64,000 nucleotides of DNA. Origin: Herbidospora yilanensis. GTDB taxonomy: Bacteria; Actinomycetota; Actinomycetes; Streptosporangiales; Streptosporangiaceae. The DNA lies in assembly GCF_001570565.1 (NCBI RefSeq), contig NZ_BBXE01000016.1, positions 186,001-250,000 of the forward strand, written 5' to 3'. Numbering within the stretch: the stretch's first letter is position 1; every line of letters begins with the position of its first letter. The notes under the pieces were generated by a model, which saw only the letters and a program-made list of their open reading frames with translations, did no database searches and was not told where the DNA came from. Position numbers and translations under genes: made by a program. This document shows, piece after piece, positions 22,565-32,580 of the stretch.

Positions 22565-25012
22565 TTACTCGACGTCCACGACCGGGCTGCCCGGACGGCA
22601 CCGCTCGGGCAGCGGTTCCGTGTTGCACCCGGTCAGGATCCGCAGGATCTGCGGGTCGTGGTCGGAGGCCTGGTCGGAGAACTCGGCGTTGATGTGGACC
22701 ACGCCGTAGGCGTAACCCTTGATGTTCGGGGTCACCAGGATGTGGTCGAGCGCCTGCGAGTTCCCGTCGAAGATGTACGAGTACCGCTCACCCGCGGGCA
22801 GGTCGTTGATCAGCGCCTTCAGCAGCGCGCCGTTGTCGGTCAGCGTCGAGACCGCCGGCGAGAACTGGTAGTCGTTGATGTCGCCCAGAACCACCGCGCG
22901 GGCCTGGCCGCCGCTCTTGGCGTGCAGGTCGGCGATGAAGTTGCGGACCTCGGTGGCCTGCGCGACGCGCTGGACCTCCGTGGTGCGGTTCGGGGGCTGC
23001 ACGGCGGCCGAGTGGGGGTGGTCGCCGCCCTTGCTGTTGAAGTGGTTGGCGACGACGAAGAGCTGCTTGTTGCCGTCGTACAGGAACTCGCCGACGAGCG
23101 GCTTGCGGCTGGACTCCCACGCCGACGAAGTCGGGTTGATGCGGCCGGGGGAGGCCGACAGGTAGACCTGGTTGCTCGTCGGGCGCTCGCGCAGCACCGT
23201 CACGGCGGTGTCGGCGTCGCCGCCCGGACGGTCCACGAAGGTGGTCCGGGCCGGGTTGAACAGGAAGACCTGGCGGATGTTGCCGCCGGGGGCGCCGCCG
23301 TCGGTGCCCTCGTTGGGGTCGATCGAGCGCCAATCGTAGGTCGGGCCGCCGGCCGCGACGATGGCCGCGATGAACTTGGCCACGGTCTGGTCGGCCGCGA
23401 CGGTGCCGGTGGCGGTGCCGTTGTTGTCCTGGATCTCCTCCAGGGCCAGGATGTCCGGCGTGCCGAGGTTGACGACGACGGCCTCGGCGAGGCGCTGGTA
23501 CTTCGCGGCCGAGTCGGCGACGGTCAGGTTCTCGACGTTGTACGTCGCGATCGACAGGTCGCCGGTCTTCTTCGGCGGGGTCACCTTCTGGCGCTTGAGG
23601 CCGCCCTCGGTGATGGCGCCGAGCTGGGTGGCCTGGAGCACGTAGCCGCCGAAGCTCTGGTAGTCGATGACGCCGGTGGTGCCGGCGGCCAGCGTCGAGC
23701 CGACGTTGGCGGCGGGGGCGCCGACGAGCGACTGGATGAAGAACCGGCCCGCGTTGTTGTCGGCGTATTCGAGGTAGACGTGGCCGCCGCGCGGGGTCGG
23801 GTTGTGGTTCGGGGTGTAGGTCACCCAGAGCTCGCCGAACTGGGTGTCGACCGGGCTGACCAGCTTGGTGTCCTGGGCGACGGTCATCCGCATGCCCTCG
23901 TGGACCTCAAGGTAGTCGAGGACGTACGACGACGGTTCCAGCGGCTGGGCCTCAAGGGCGCCCGACTTGGTGTAGACGGCGGGCAGGTTGACCGGGACCG
24001 GCGCGGGCAGGGCGTTTCCGCCGGACAACTTGACGGTGTTGATGGTGCCGCCGAGCTCGGTCAGCGCCTGCGAACCCGTGGCGGGACGGTATTCGGTGAC
24101 CCGGCCGGAGGCCAGCACCGAGTCGCCCGGGACGACCGTCGGCGAGGTCGTGCCCATGAAGACGAAGATGCCCTCGGAGGTGAGCGGGTCGGCGTCGGCC
24201 GTGGGGTCCTGCATCCAGTAGCCGCGGCTGCTGCCGGTGGTGCGGACGGCGGTGACGATGCCGGGCACGTTGGTGACGTTCTGGCCGACGATCGGGGAGA
24301 TACGGCCGGAGCCCTGGATGTCGTGGATGCGGACCGAGCCGGGCGTCGGGTCGGTCGGGCCGCCCGTGTCCGTCGCGGTGACCGTGGTGCCCGCGGTGTT
24401 GGTGGCCTTCGGCACGCCGGAGGTGAAGTCGACCGAGTTGTTGTCGGTGTCGATCATCGCGCCGGAACGGGCGGCGGCCGTGGTGTTCGTCAGGCCGGGG
24501 GCCGCGAGGGTCTCGACGTTGGCGGTGGCGCCGTAGCCGACGAGGTCCTTCACGTTGGGGGCGGTGGAGCAGGAGATGCCGCAGCCGACGAGCGGGACCT
24601 GCGCGGTGACCAGCGCGACGACCCCGGAGGTGCCCGACATCGGGATCGAGCCGATGGCGTCGGGGGTCGGCAGGCTCAGGGTGCCGCCGGCACCGGCCGC
24701 CTGCTGGACCAGGTACCTGCCGTGGGCCGGGATGGTTCCGCTCAGGTTCGTCATCTGGAAGACGGCACCTGCGGCCGAGGCGTATTGAACGCTCCAACCG
24801 GAGACGTTGATCGGGCTGCCGGTGAGGTTGGCGAGCTCGATGTAGTCGTTCTTGATGGTCGCGCCGGAGTTACCGCCACCGCCGTACACGCCGGAGATGA
24901 CGACGTCGGACGACAGCGCGTTCGCAGGAGCCTGAACGGTCGTCAGGCTGGCCGCGACCGCTAACGACAGACCTGCCGCAGCGATCAGGCGGCGTGCTCT
25001 GGGCTTTGCCAC
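22565..25012 (-). CDS. Secreted ExeM/NucH-type endonuclease/exonuclease/phosphatase with lamin-tail domain
   Basis: 815 aa from GTG 25012, with ribosome site GGAGGAG. Signal peptide about 1-32. A lamin-tail domain spans about 34-175 (VVISGVYGGGGNSG, DYIELANLTGSPINVSGWSV). A central OB-like region follows (HDIQGSGRISPIVGQ through RPATGSQALTELGG). The C-terminal EEP nuclease domain has catalytic motifs SIATYNVENL, DILALEEIQDN, NHFNSKGGDH, VLGDINDY and FSDQASDHDP. It probably degrades extracellular DNA for phosphate or nitrogen. Two Cys in VGCGISCS may form a disulfide. The length is typical of actinobacterial members. Confidence 0.92.
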   Translation of the reverse strand: MAKPRARRLIAAAGLSLAVAASLTTVQAPANALSSDVVISGVYGGGGNSGATIKNDYIELANLTGSPINVSGWSVQYASAAGAVFQMTNLSGTIPAHGRYLVQQAAGAGGTLSLPTPDAIGSIPMSGTSGVVALVTAQVPLVGCGISCSTAPNVKDLVGYGATANVETLAAPGLTNTTAAARSGAMIDTDNNSVDFTSGVPKATNTAGTTVTATDTGGPTDPTPGSVRIHDIQGSGRISPIVGQNVTNVPGIVTAVRTTGSSRGYWMQDPTADADPLTSEGIFVFMGTTSPTVVPGDSVLASGRVTEYRPATGSQALTELGGTINTVKLSGGNALPAPVPVNLPAVYTKSGALEAQPLEPSSYVLDYLEVHEGMRMTVAQDTKLVSPVDTQFGELWVTYTPNHNPTPRGGHVYLEYADNNAGRFFIQSLVGAPAANVGSTLAAGTTGVIDYQSFGGYVLQATQLGAITEGGLKRQKVTPPKKTGDLSIATYNVENLTVADSAAKYQRLAEAVVVNLGTPDILALEEIQDNNGTATGTVAADQTVAKFIAAIVAAGGPTYDWRSIDPNEGTDGGAPGGNIRQVFLFNPARTTFVDRPGGDADTAVTVLRERPTSNQVYLSASPGRINPTSSAWESSRKPLVGEFLYDGNKQLFVVANHFNSKGGDHPHSAAVQPPNRTTEVQRVAQATEVRNFIADLHAKSGGQARAVVLGDINDYQFSPAVSTLTDNGALLKALINDLPAGERYSYIFDGNSQALDHILVTPNIKGYAYGVVHINAEFSDQASDHDPQILRILTGCNTEPLPERCRPGSPVVDVE

Positions 25013-25030
25013 GGGTGTGTGCTCCTCCTA

Positions 25031-25046
25031 TGGAGAGTGTTCTCCA
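25031..25046. promoter_or_regulatory. Inverted repeat in the nuclease leader
   Basis: TGGAGA-GTGT-TCTCCA, perfect 6-bp arms, 19 bp upstream of the nuclease start and just before its ribosome site. It could be a 5' UTR hairpin or an operator. The remaining 63 bp to the serine hydrolase gene hold no clear feature. Confidence 0.4.
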
Positions 25047-25109
25047 GAGAGCATGCTGGCCCCCGTGATCAGGCGGAAGTACCAAAATTGACGAACTGCC
25101 GTGATTGCC

Positions 25110-26186
25110 CTAGGTGTTCCGCGTTTCTTTCCACCGCGTTTCACTGCTGGTGGGGAACGGTGACGAGGTCAGCAGTTCGGTGATCTCTTTCGTGTACGGC
25201 GTCGACAGCACCTGTGTCAGGAATATAACGATTGCATCGTTCCACGGGTCGACGGCGAAGGTCGTGCCCGCGGCGCCCGACCACCCATAGCCGCCGGTTC
25301 GCCAGGTCGTCACCCCGAGCCCGAACAGGCGCCCGTCGTAGTGGCCCGGAGTGGGCGTCGCCCAGGCGGCCTCGGCAAGATCCACCACGTCGCCCGAGGG
25401 CCGCAGCAGGCCGGTGGTGAGCAGCCAGCGGGCGAACCGGTGGTAGTCGCGCATCGTGCCGACCAGCCCGCCGCCGCCCGACAGGAAACCCCATTCTTCG
25501 AGCGGGGTCGTGTACGTCACCCGGCCGTCCAGATGGTGGAGCGGGACCGCCGTGGCGGGCCGGAAGGTGGTTTCGGTCATTCCCAGGGGCCGCAGGATCA
25601 GCTCGCCGAGCACCTCGTCGAGCGGCGCGCCCCGGACCACTTCGAGCACCCGTCCCAGCACGTCGGTGGCGTAGCCGTAGTTCCACCGGGTGCCCGGCTC
25701 GAACAGCAGGGGCAGTTCCGCCAGTTCGTCGACGAAGGCGGCCAGGCCGCGGGGCCGGGGCGGTGAGCCGAACCCGCGCTCCCGGTAGAGGTCGTCGACC
25801 GGGTGGTCGAGGAACGCGCCGTAGGAGAGCCCGGCGGTGTGCTGGAGCAGGTGCCGGACGGTGATCGGGGACCGCGCCGGGACGCCCGGCCAGACCCGCA
25901 TCCCGGCGAAGGCCGGCAGGTGGCGGGCCACCGGTTCGTCGAGGCCGAGCGCGCCCTCGCGGGCCAGCAGGACCGCGGCGGCCGAGGTGATCGGCTTGGT
26001 CATGGAGTAGAGGCGGTAGGGCTGCCCGGGCGCGACCCCGTGCCATTCATGCCGGACGACCTCGCCGCCCCGGCTCACCAGGAGCTCCCAGAACGGCAGG
26101 TCGTAGCGCCTGAGCTCGTCGTGCACGACGACGATGCTGGCCTCCTCGCCCATGGGAGTCAAGCCTGTGGACAAAGGTTCGCCCAT
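25110..26186 (-). CDS. Serine hydrolase (class C beta-lactamase fold)
   Basis: 358 aa from ATG 26186; ATG 26153 is a shorter alternative and neither has a clear ribosome site. The beta-lactamase/DD-peptidase motifs are SMTK (YSMTKPITSAAAVLLARE, catalytic Ser and Lys), the Tyr of WNYGYATDV (YxN equivalent) and GWSGAAGTTF (third-motif position). HLLQHTAGLSYG is the esterase-group hallmark. No signal peptide, so it is cytosolic, as are EstB-like esterases. It is divergent from the rhamnosidase operon, and a GTTC-N8-GAAC site covers its start, so it may belong to the same regulon. Confidence 0.85.
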   Translation of the reverse strand: MGEPLSTGLTPMGEEASIVVVHDELRRYDLPFWELLVSRGGEVVRHEWHGVAPGQPYRLYSMTKPITSAAAVLLAREGALGLDEPVARHLPAFAGMRVWPGVPARSPITVRHLLQHTAGLSYGAFLDHPVDDLYRERGFGSPPRPRGLAAFVDELAELPLLFEPGTRWNYGYATDVLGRVLEVVRGAPLDEVLGELILRPLGMTETTFRPATAVPLHHLDGRVTYTTPLEEWGFLSGGGGLVGTMRDYHRFARWLLTTGLLRPSGDVVDLAEAAWATPTPGHYDGRLFGLGVTTWRTGGYGWSGAAGTTFAVDPWNDAIVIFLTQVLSTPYTKEITELLTSSPFPTSSETRWKETRNT

Positions 26187-26192
26187 ATGAAC
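26177..26192. promoter_or_regulatory. IclR-type operator, site 1
   Basis: GTTCGCCCATATGAAC, the GTTC-N8-GAAC pattern (outer bases extend it to GGTTC/GAACC). It covers the putative start codon of the serine hydrolase and lies 65 bp, centre to centre, from site 2. Confidence 0.6.
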
Positions 26193-26241
26193 CAGTCGAA
26201 AGCCAACATAGTATCCGAAAACCGGCAAAGCGCTTCGAGGA

Positions 26242-26257
26242 GTTCACATGTATGAAC
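26242..26257. promoter_or_regulatory. IclR-type operator, site 2
   Basis: GTTCACATGTATGAAC, within a longer perfect inverted repeat GGAGTTCA-N6-TGAACTCC (26239-26260). It ends 14 bp before the -35 of the rhamnosidase operon promoter. Confidence 0.7.
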
Positions 26258-26271
26258 TCCGGTTCTCATCC

Positions 26272-26301
26272 TTGACAGCCCGAGCAGATGTGGCGCACGA
26301 T
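26272..26301 (+). promoter_or_regulatory. Promoter of the rhamnosidase/transporter operon
   Basis: Consensus -35 TTGACA at 26272-26277, 18-bp spacer, -10-like CACGAT at 26296-26301. The predicted transcript starts near 26308, giving a leader of about 50 nt to ATG 26359 with GGAAGG as ribosome site. Confidence 0.6.
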
Positions 26302-26358
26302 TCCGGACATGTGAACGGTGCATTACCGAAGGGTCCGAAACCTGGAAGGCAGGTCGTG

Positions 26359-28863
26359 ATGGCAGAGCAGCAGGCAGCCCCGGTCGTGAGCGCGCTACGC
26401 GCCGCCGGGCGCGCCGCACCCCTCGGGCTGCCCGGCACCCCGCCACGTCTCTCCTGGTCCGCCAGTGCCGACGGGCCTTTCGAGGTCACCACCTCCACCG
26501 GCTGGTCGGCCACCGTCACCCGCCCCTGGATCGAGTACGCCGGCCCGGCCCTCGCCTCCCGCCAGCGGGTGACCTGGCAGGTGGAGGGTGCGGAGGCCGC
26601 CTTCGAGGTCGGGCTGCTGAACGCGGCCGACTGGCGGGCGACCTGGATCACCGGGCACCCGGAGCGCTTCCCCCGCGAGAGCCACGACCCGGCCCCGATC
26701 CTGGAACACGACTTCACGGCGTCCGGAGGCGTCGCCCGCGTCTACGCCACCGCGCTCGGGCTCTACCGCCTCTGGCTGAACGGCGTCGAGCTCACCGCCG
26801 CCGACCTCTACCGGCCGGGCTGGACCGACTACCGCACGCGCGTCCACCACCAGACCTACGCGGCGCGGCTGCTGCCCGGCCGCAACACGATCAGGGCGGT
26901 CCTGGCCAAGGGCTGGTACGCCGGCCGCCTCGGCCTGCTCCGCGAGCCCGGCTTCTACGGCGGCCTCCCCGCCTTCCTGGCACAGGTGGAAGAGGACGGC
27001 GAGGTCGTGGCGGCGACCGACAGCGGATGGCGTACCGCCAAAGGACCGATTCTCAGCACCGACCTGCTGCGCGGCGAGATCCAGGACCTGCGGCGGGAAC
27101 CCGAGGAGTGGGCCGGCGCGCTGCCCTTCGAGGGCCCGGCCCCCGAGGTCGTCCCGCAGCCGCACGACTCGATCACCGGCTACGAGATCCACGAGGGCAG
27201 GCTGGTCCACGAGCACGCGCGCGGCCCGGCGGTGTTCGACTTCGGGCAGAACCTCGTGGGCTGGACCCGGCTGACCACCCCGACAGTGCCGTCGGTCGAG
27301 GTGATCGTGCGCCACGGCGAGATCCTCACGCCGGAGAACCTGGTCTACCGCGACAACCTGCGCGGCGCCTTCCAGGAAGACCGCTACACCGTGCCCGGCG
27401 AGGGCCCCCACGTGCTCGAACCCGCCTTCACCATGCACGGCTTCCGCTACGCCGAGGTCTGGGGGCTGCCCGGCGACACGCCCTACGGCATGTACAAGGT
27501 GCGCCCCGAGACCCGCATCGAGGCGGTCTCGGTCACCGGCCTCCCCCTGCGGGCGGGCTGGTTCGAGTCGTCGAACGCCGCCCTGACCAGGCTCGCGAGC
27601 AACGTCGAGTGGACCGTCAGGGACAACTTCCTGGAGGCCGCCACCGACTGCCCGCAGCGCGACGAGCGCCACGGCTGGCTCGGCGACGCCGGCGTCATCG
27701 CCCCCACGGCCGCCTACCACTTCGACATCTCGGCGTTCCTGGCCAAGTTCACCCAGGACGCCGCCGACGCCCAGGGCCCCGACGGCGAGATCCCCAACTA
27801 CGTGCCCGCGGTCCCGCCCTCGGGCCTGACCCCGGGCGCTCCCGGCTGGTCGGACGGCTTCATCCGGCTCGTCCACACCGCCGTGCAGCGCTACGGCGAC
27901 CTCGGCACCGCCCGGCGCCTGTTCCCGAACATGGTCAGGTTCCTCGACCACGTCGACCGGGCCAACCCCGACGGTCTGCGGGTCAACCAGACCGGCGCCG
28001 ACTTCGGCGACTGGCTCTCGCTCCCCGAGCGGGAGGGCGCCCCCTTCCATTTCGGATACGAGTACACCGGCGCCCACTCGACCACCCCGCGCCCGGTCGT
28101 CGGCACCGCCCACAGCTACCGGTCCTTCGTCCAGCTCGCCGAGATCGCGGCCTGGCTGGGGGAGACCGGGGAGGCGGCCCGGCTGGCCGAGCGGGCCGAG
28201 GAGATCAGGCAGGCGTACCTGAAGGCCTTCCTGCCGCTGCGGGAGCCCACCCAGACGGCCTTCGCTCAGGCGATCGGTTACGGCCTGGTCCAGGGCGCGG
28301 ACGCCGCCGAGATGGCCGCCGAGCTGCGGCACGCCATCGAACGCGCCGGGCGCGTCACCACCGGCATCCACGGCGTCGAGCACGTGCTGCCCGTCCTGTC
28401 GGCCCACGGCCACGCCGACTTCGCCACGAGGCTCCTGCTCAAGGACGAGATGCCGAGCTGGCTCTACATGGTCGCCAAGGAGGCCACCACGATCTGGGAG
28501 AAGTGGGACGGCATCCGCCCTGACGGCACCCTGTCCACCGCCGAGATGAACTCCTTCAACCACTGCGCCCTCGGCGCGGTCGGCCGCCATCTCTTCGAGG
28601 GCGTCGCCGGCCTCGACGCCACCACCACCACGTGGACCGGCGAGATCGTCGTCCGCGCCCGGTACACCCGCGATCTCGACTGGGTCAGGGCCGGTTACGA
28701 CAGCCCCGTCGGCCCCATCCGCAGTTCCTGGCGGTGGGCCGGCCAGGCGGTCGAGCACGAGATCGAGGTGCCGGGCGCGGCGTTCGCCACCGTCCATCTG
28801 CCGGAGGCCGAGCCGGTCCGGCTCGGGCCCGGAACCCACACCGTGCACGTGGAGCTGCCATGA
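26359..28863 (+). CDS. Alpha-L-rhamnosidase, GH78
   Basis: 834 aa from ATG 26359. Domain order matches GH78: an N-terminal beta-sandwich domain (about 100-290, with ALGLYRLWLNGVELTAADLY and LLPGRNTIRAVLAKGWY), the concanavalin-like rhamnosidase domain (about 300-400, FDFGQNLVGWTRL), then the (alpha/alpha)6 catalytic barrel with the signature TDCPQRDERHGWLGDAG (about 432-448) holding the catalytic acid, and KEATTIWEKWDG near 715. A C-terminal beta domain ends the protein. No signal peptide, so it acts on imported rhamnosides. ATGA overlap with the permease gene ties it to the ABC importer. Confidence 0.93.
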   Translation: MAEQQAAPVVSALRAAGRAAPLGLPGTPPRLSWSASADGPFEVTTSTGWSATVTRPWIEYAGPALASRQRVTWQVEGAEAAFEVGLLNAADWRATWITGHPERFPRESHDPAPILEHDFTASGGVARVYATALGLYRLWLNGVELTAADLYRPGWTDYRTRVHHQTYAARLLPGRNTIRAVLAKGWYAGRLGLLREPGFYGGLPAFLAQVEEDGEVVAATDSGWRTAKGPILSTDLLRGEIQDLRREPEEWAGALPFEGPAPEVVPQPHDSITGYEIHEGRLVHEHARGPAVFDFGQNLVGWTRLTTPTVPSVEVIVRHGEILTPENLVYRDNLRGAFQEDRYTVPGEGPHVLEPAFTMHGFRYAEVWGLPGDTPYGMYKVRPETRIEAVSVTGLPLRAGWFESSNAALTRLASNVEWTVRDNFLEAATDCPQRDERHGWLGDAGVIAPTAAYHFDISAFLAKFTQDAADAQGPDGEIPNYVPAVPPSGLTPGAPGWSDGFIRLVHTAVQRYGDLGTARRLFPNMVRFLDHVDRANPDGLRVNQTGADFGDWLSLPEREGAPFHFGYEYTGAHSTTPRPVVGTAHSYRSFVQLAEIAAWLGETGEAARLAERAEEIRQAYLKAFLPLREPTQTAFAQAIGYGLVQGADAAEMAAELRHAIERAGRVTTGIHGVEHVLPVLSAHGHADFATRLLLKDEMPSWLYMVAKEATTIWEKWDGIRPDGTLSTAEMNSFNHCALGAVGRHLFEGVAGLDATTTTWTGEIVVRARYTRDLDWVRAGYDSPVGPIRSSWRWAGQAVEHEIEVPGAAFATVHLPEAEPVRLGPGTHTVHVELP

Positions 28864-29843
28864 CGGCCAGGTTCGTGGTCCTGCGGCTGCTCCGGCTGGT
28901 AGCCGTGCTGCTCGTCGTGTCGGCGTTGTGCTTCCTCAGCCTCAACCTGCTGCCCGGCGACCCGGCCCGCGCGATCCTCGGCGAGTCGGGCACCCCCGAG
29001 TCGGTGGCCGCCCTCCAGCAGGAGCTCGGTCTCGACGTCCCGATGGGCGAGCGCTACATCACCTGGCTGGGCGGCATCCTCCAGGGCGACTTCGGCCGGT
29101 CGTACGCCAACCGGCTCCCGGTCGCCGACATCATCCTCCAGCGGGCGCCGGTCACGATCGAGCTGATCCTGCTGAGCCAGCTCATCGCGCTGGCCGTGGC
29201 GATCCCGCTGGCCACCGTGGCCGCGGTCAAGCGCGGCACGGCGGTCGACCGGGGGATCAGCTCGCTGGTGTTCCTCGCGGTCTCGGTGCCGTCGTTCGTG
29301 CTGGCGTTCGTGCTGATCTGGGTGTTCGCGATCAAGCTCGGGCTCTACCCGGCCAACGGCTTCATCCCCATCAGCGCGGGGCTCGGCCAGAACCTCGGCT
29401 CGCTGCTGCTGCCGTCGCTGGCGCTGGCCGCCGGGCCGGCCGCCCTCTACCAGCGGGTGCTCCGCGCCGACCTGGCCGAGACCTACGGACAGGAGTTCAT
29501 GAACGTGGCCCGCGCCAAGGGCGTCTCGCCGCTGCGGATGGCCGTCAGGCACGCCTTCCGGCCCAGCCTGCTCGGCCTGACCACCTCGCTCGGCGTGGTC
29601 GTCGGCGTGCTGATCGGGTCGAGCGTGATCATCGAGAACCTGTTCAGCCTGCCGGGCCTCGGCTCGATCCTGGCCACCTCGGTCAGCGGGCGCGACTACG
29701 TGGTGGTCCAGGGGGTCGTGCTGGTCGCGGCGACGGCGTTCGTGGTGATCAACGCGGTCGTCGACCTGGTCTACGGGCTCATCGACCCGCGCCTGCGCAA
29801 AGCCCGCGTGACCCGCCGGGCCGGGGCGGTGCCGGTCGCATGA
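28860..29843 (+). CDS. ABC importer permease, DppB/OppB type
   Basis: 327 aa, first permease of the importer. The family N-terminus is classic (RLLRLVAVLLVVSALCFLSLNLLPGDPARAI), with about six membrane helices and the EAA-like cytoplasmic loop MNVARAKGVSPLRMAVRHAFRP. It forms the translocation channel with the next gene's product. The overlap with the rhamnosidase gene (ATGA) and the next gene (ATGA) indicates strict coupling. Although named for peptides, members of this family also import oligosaccharides, which the context favours here. Confidence 0.92.
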   Translation: MTARFVVLRLLRLVAVLLVVSALCFLSLNLLPGDPARAILGESGTPESVAALQQELGLDVPMGERYITWLGGILQGDFGRSYANRLPVADIILQRAPVTIELILLSQLIALAVAIPLATVAAVKRGTAVDRGISSLVFLAVSVPSFVLAFVLIWVFAIKLGLYPANGFIPISAGLGQNLGSLLLPSLALAAGPAALYQRVLRADLAETYGQEFMNVARAKGVSPLRMAVRHAFRPSLLGLTTSLGVVVGVLIGSSVIIENLFSLPGLGSILATSVSGRDYVVVQGVVLVAATAFVVINAVVDLVYGLIDPRLRKARVTRRAGAVPVA

Positions 29844-30652
29844 GGCGTCTCAAGGTCGTCGACTCCCTCTCGCTCACCTGGCTGGGCGTGCTGTTCCTCG
29901 CCGCGGTGATCCTGCCGCTGGTCATCGCCTTCGACACCGAGACGATGTCGTCGGCCCAGCGGCTGGCCGGACCGTCGGCCGACTACTGGCTCGGCGGCGA
30001 CAACTACGGCCGGGACCTGCTGGCCCGCGCCCTGGCCGGGGCCCGGGTGTCGCTCGGCATCGGGTTCGGGTCGGTCGCGATCGCGGCGCTGATCGGGGTG
30101 CCGCTCGGCATGCTGGCCGGCTATCTGCGCGGCGCCGTCGACGCGGTGATCTCGTTCGTCGTGGACGTCGTGCTCGCCTTCCCCGGGCTGGTGCTGGCCC
30201 TGGCGCTGGCCTCGTTCCTGGGGGCCTCGATCCAGAACGTCATGATCGCGATCATCGTGCCGATGACCCCGGTGTTCGCCCGGCTGGCCAAGGCGCAGAC
30301 GATGGCGGTCTCCGGCCGGGAGTACGTCGAGGCCAGCCAGGTGATCGGCACCCCCACCCGGTCGATCGTGTGGCGGGACGTGCTGCCCAACATCCTGCCG
30401 CCGATCCTCGCCTACGCCATGGTCAACGTCGGCACCGCGATCCTCATCGAGGGCGGGCTGAGCTTCCTGGGCATGGGCGTGCCGCCCGACCAGCCGTCGT
30501 GGGGCAGCATGATCAACCAGGGCCGGGTCTTCATCAGCGAGGACCCCCGCCTGGTCGCGGTGCCGTCGGTGTTCATGCTGCTCACCATCCTCGGGCTCAA
30601 CCTGCTGGGTGACCGGTTCCTCTCCGGCAACGACAAGGCGGGCGTGCGATGA
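29840..30652 (+). CDS. ABC importer permease, DppC/OppC type
   Basis: 270 aa, second permease. N-terminal helix (SLTWLGVLFLAAVILPLVIAF), WLGGDNYGRDLLARALAGARVSL (typical DppC start of the channel domain), EAA loop YVEASQVIGTPTRSIVWRDVLPN, and the family end LLTILGLNLLGDRF. About six helices. ATG 29840 overlaps the previous stop, and its own stop overlaps the first ATPase gene (ATGA). Confidence 0.92.
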   Translation: MRRLKVVDSLSLTWLGVLFLAAVILPLVIAFDTETMSSAQRLAGPSADYWLGGDNYGRDLLARALAGARVSLGIGFGSVAIAALIGVPLGMLAGYLRGAVDAVISFVVDVVLAFPGLVLALALASFLGASIQNVMIAIIVPMTPVFARLAKAQTMAVSGREYVEASQVIGTPTRSIVWRDVLPNILPPILAYAMVNVGTAILIEGGLSFLGMGVPPDQPSWGSMINQGRVFISEDPRLVAVPSVFMLLTILGLNLLGDRFLSGNDKAGVR

Positions 30653-31622
30653 CCCTGCTCAGCATCCGTGACCTGGTCGTGGAGTTCCCCACTCCGGCCG
30701 GGGTGGTCAGGGCGGTCGACCACGTGAGCCTCGAACTCGGGTTCGGCGAACGGCTCGGCGTCGTCGGGGAGTCGGGGTCGGGGAAGAGCGTGCTGGCCCG
30801 TACCGCGATGGGACTCACCCGGAAGGGACCCGCGCGGATCAGCGGCGAGGTCGTCATCGACGGCCGGTCGATCCTCGGCCTGAGCGAACGCGGCAGGCGG
30901 GCGCTCTGGGGCCGCGAGGTGGCCATGGTCTTCCAGGACCCGCTGAGCGCCCTCCACCCGATCACCCCGATCGGCGCGCAGATCGCCGAGGCGGTCCGGC
31001 GCGACCCGTCGGTGAAGAAGGAGCAGGCCGCGAAGCGGGCCGTCGAACTCCTGGAGATCGTCGGCATCCCGCAGGCCGCCCGCCGCGCGAAGTCACGGGC
31101 GCACGAACTGTCCGGCGGCATGCGCCAGCGGGTCGCCATCGCGATGGCGGTGGCCGGCCGGCCGAAGTTGTTGTTCGCCGACGAGCCGACGACCGCGCTC
31201 GACGTCACCGTGCAGGCCCGCATCCTCGACCTGTTCGACGAGTTGTGCCGCGAGTTCGGCATCGGCATCGTGATGGTCAGCCACGACCTCGGCGTCGTCG
31301 GCCGCCACACCGACCACGTCGCGGTCATGTACGCCGGCCGCATCGCCGAACGCGGCCCGGTGAAGGCCGTGTTCGCCCGGCCGAGCATGCGCTACACCAG
31401 CGCGCTCATGGCCGCCATCCCCAGCCACCGGGCCGAGCGGCAGACGCTGCCCAAGCCGATCCCCGGCTCCCCGCCCAACCTGCTGGCTCCCCCGCCGGGC
31501 TGCCGCTTCGCCCCGCGCTGCGCCTTCGCCACCGACAGGTGCGGCACCGAGCAGCCCACGCTGACCGAACTCTCCGGCGGCCACGAATACGCCTGCTGGC
31601 ACCCCGGACAGGAGGCCGTCCG

Positions 31623-31626
<4 letters not shown>
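30649..31626 (+). CDS. ABC importer ATPase, DppD/OppD type
   Basis: 325 aa. Walker A GESGSGKSVLA, Q-loop in MVFQDPLSALHP, signature ELSGGMRQRVAIAMA, Walker B LLFADEPTTALDVT, H-loop VSHDLGVV. The C-terminal oligopeptide/HPY region (about 235-320) has the usual four-cysteine iron-sulfur-type motif (CRFAPRCAFATDRC and a later Cys in YACWHPG). It pairs with the next ATPase. ATGA overlaps on both sides. Confidence 0.93.
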
Positions 31627-32564
<938 letters not shown>

Positions 32565-32580
32565 GAAAGAAGGCAAGGCA

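Noticed and set aside
22565-25012. CRISPR, transposon or prophage content anywhere in the window
   Set aside because: I looked for spaced direct repeats, transposase DDE motifs, integrases, terminal repeats and tRNA-adjacent att-like repeats by reading and saw none.
26166-26174. Perfect DnaA box (TTGTCCACA, minus strand)
   Set aside because: A single site inside the 5' coding part of the serine hydrolase gene; not a cluster, and expected by chance in 64 kb.
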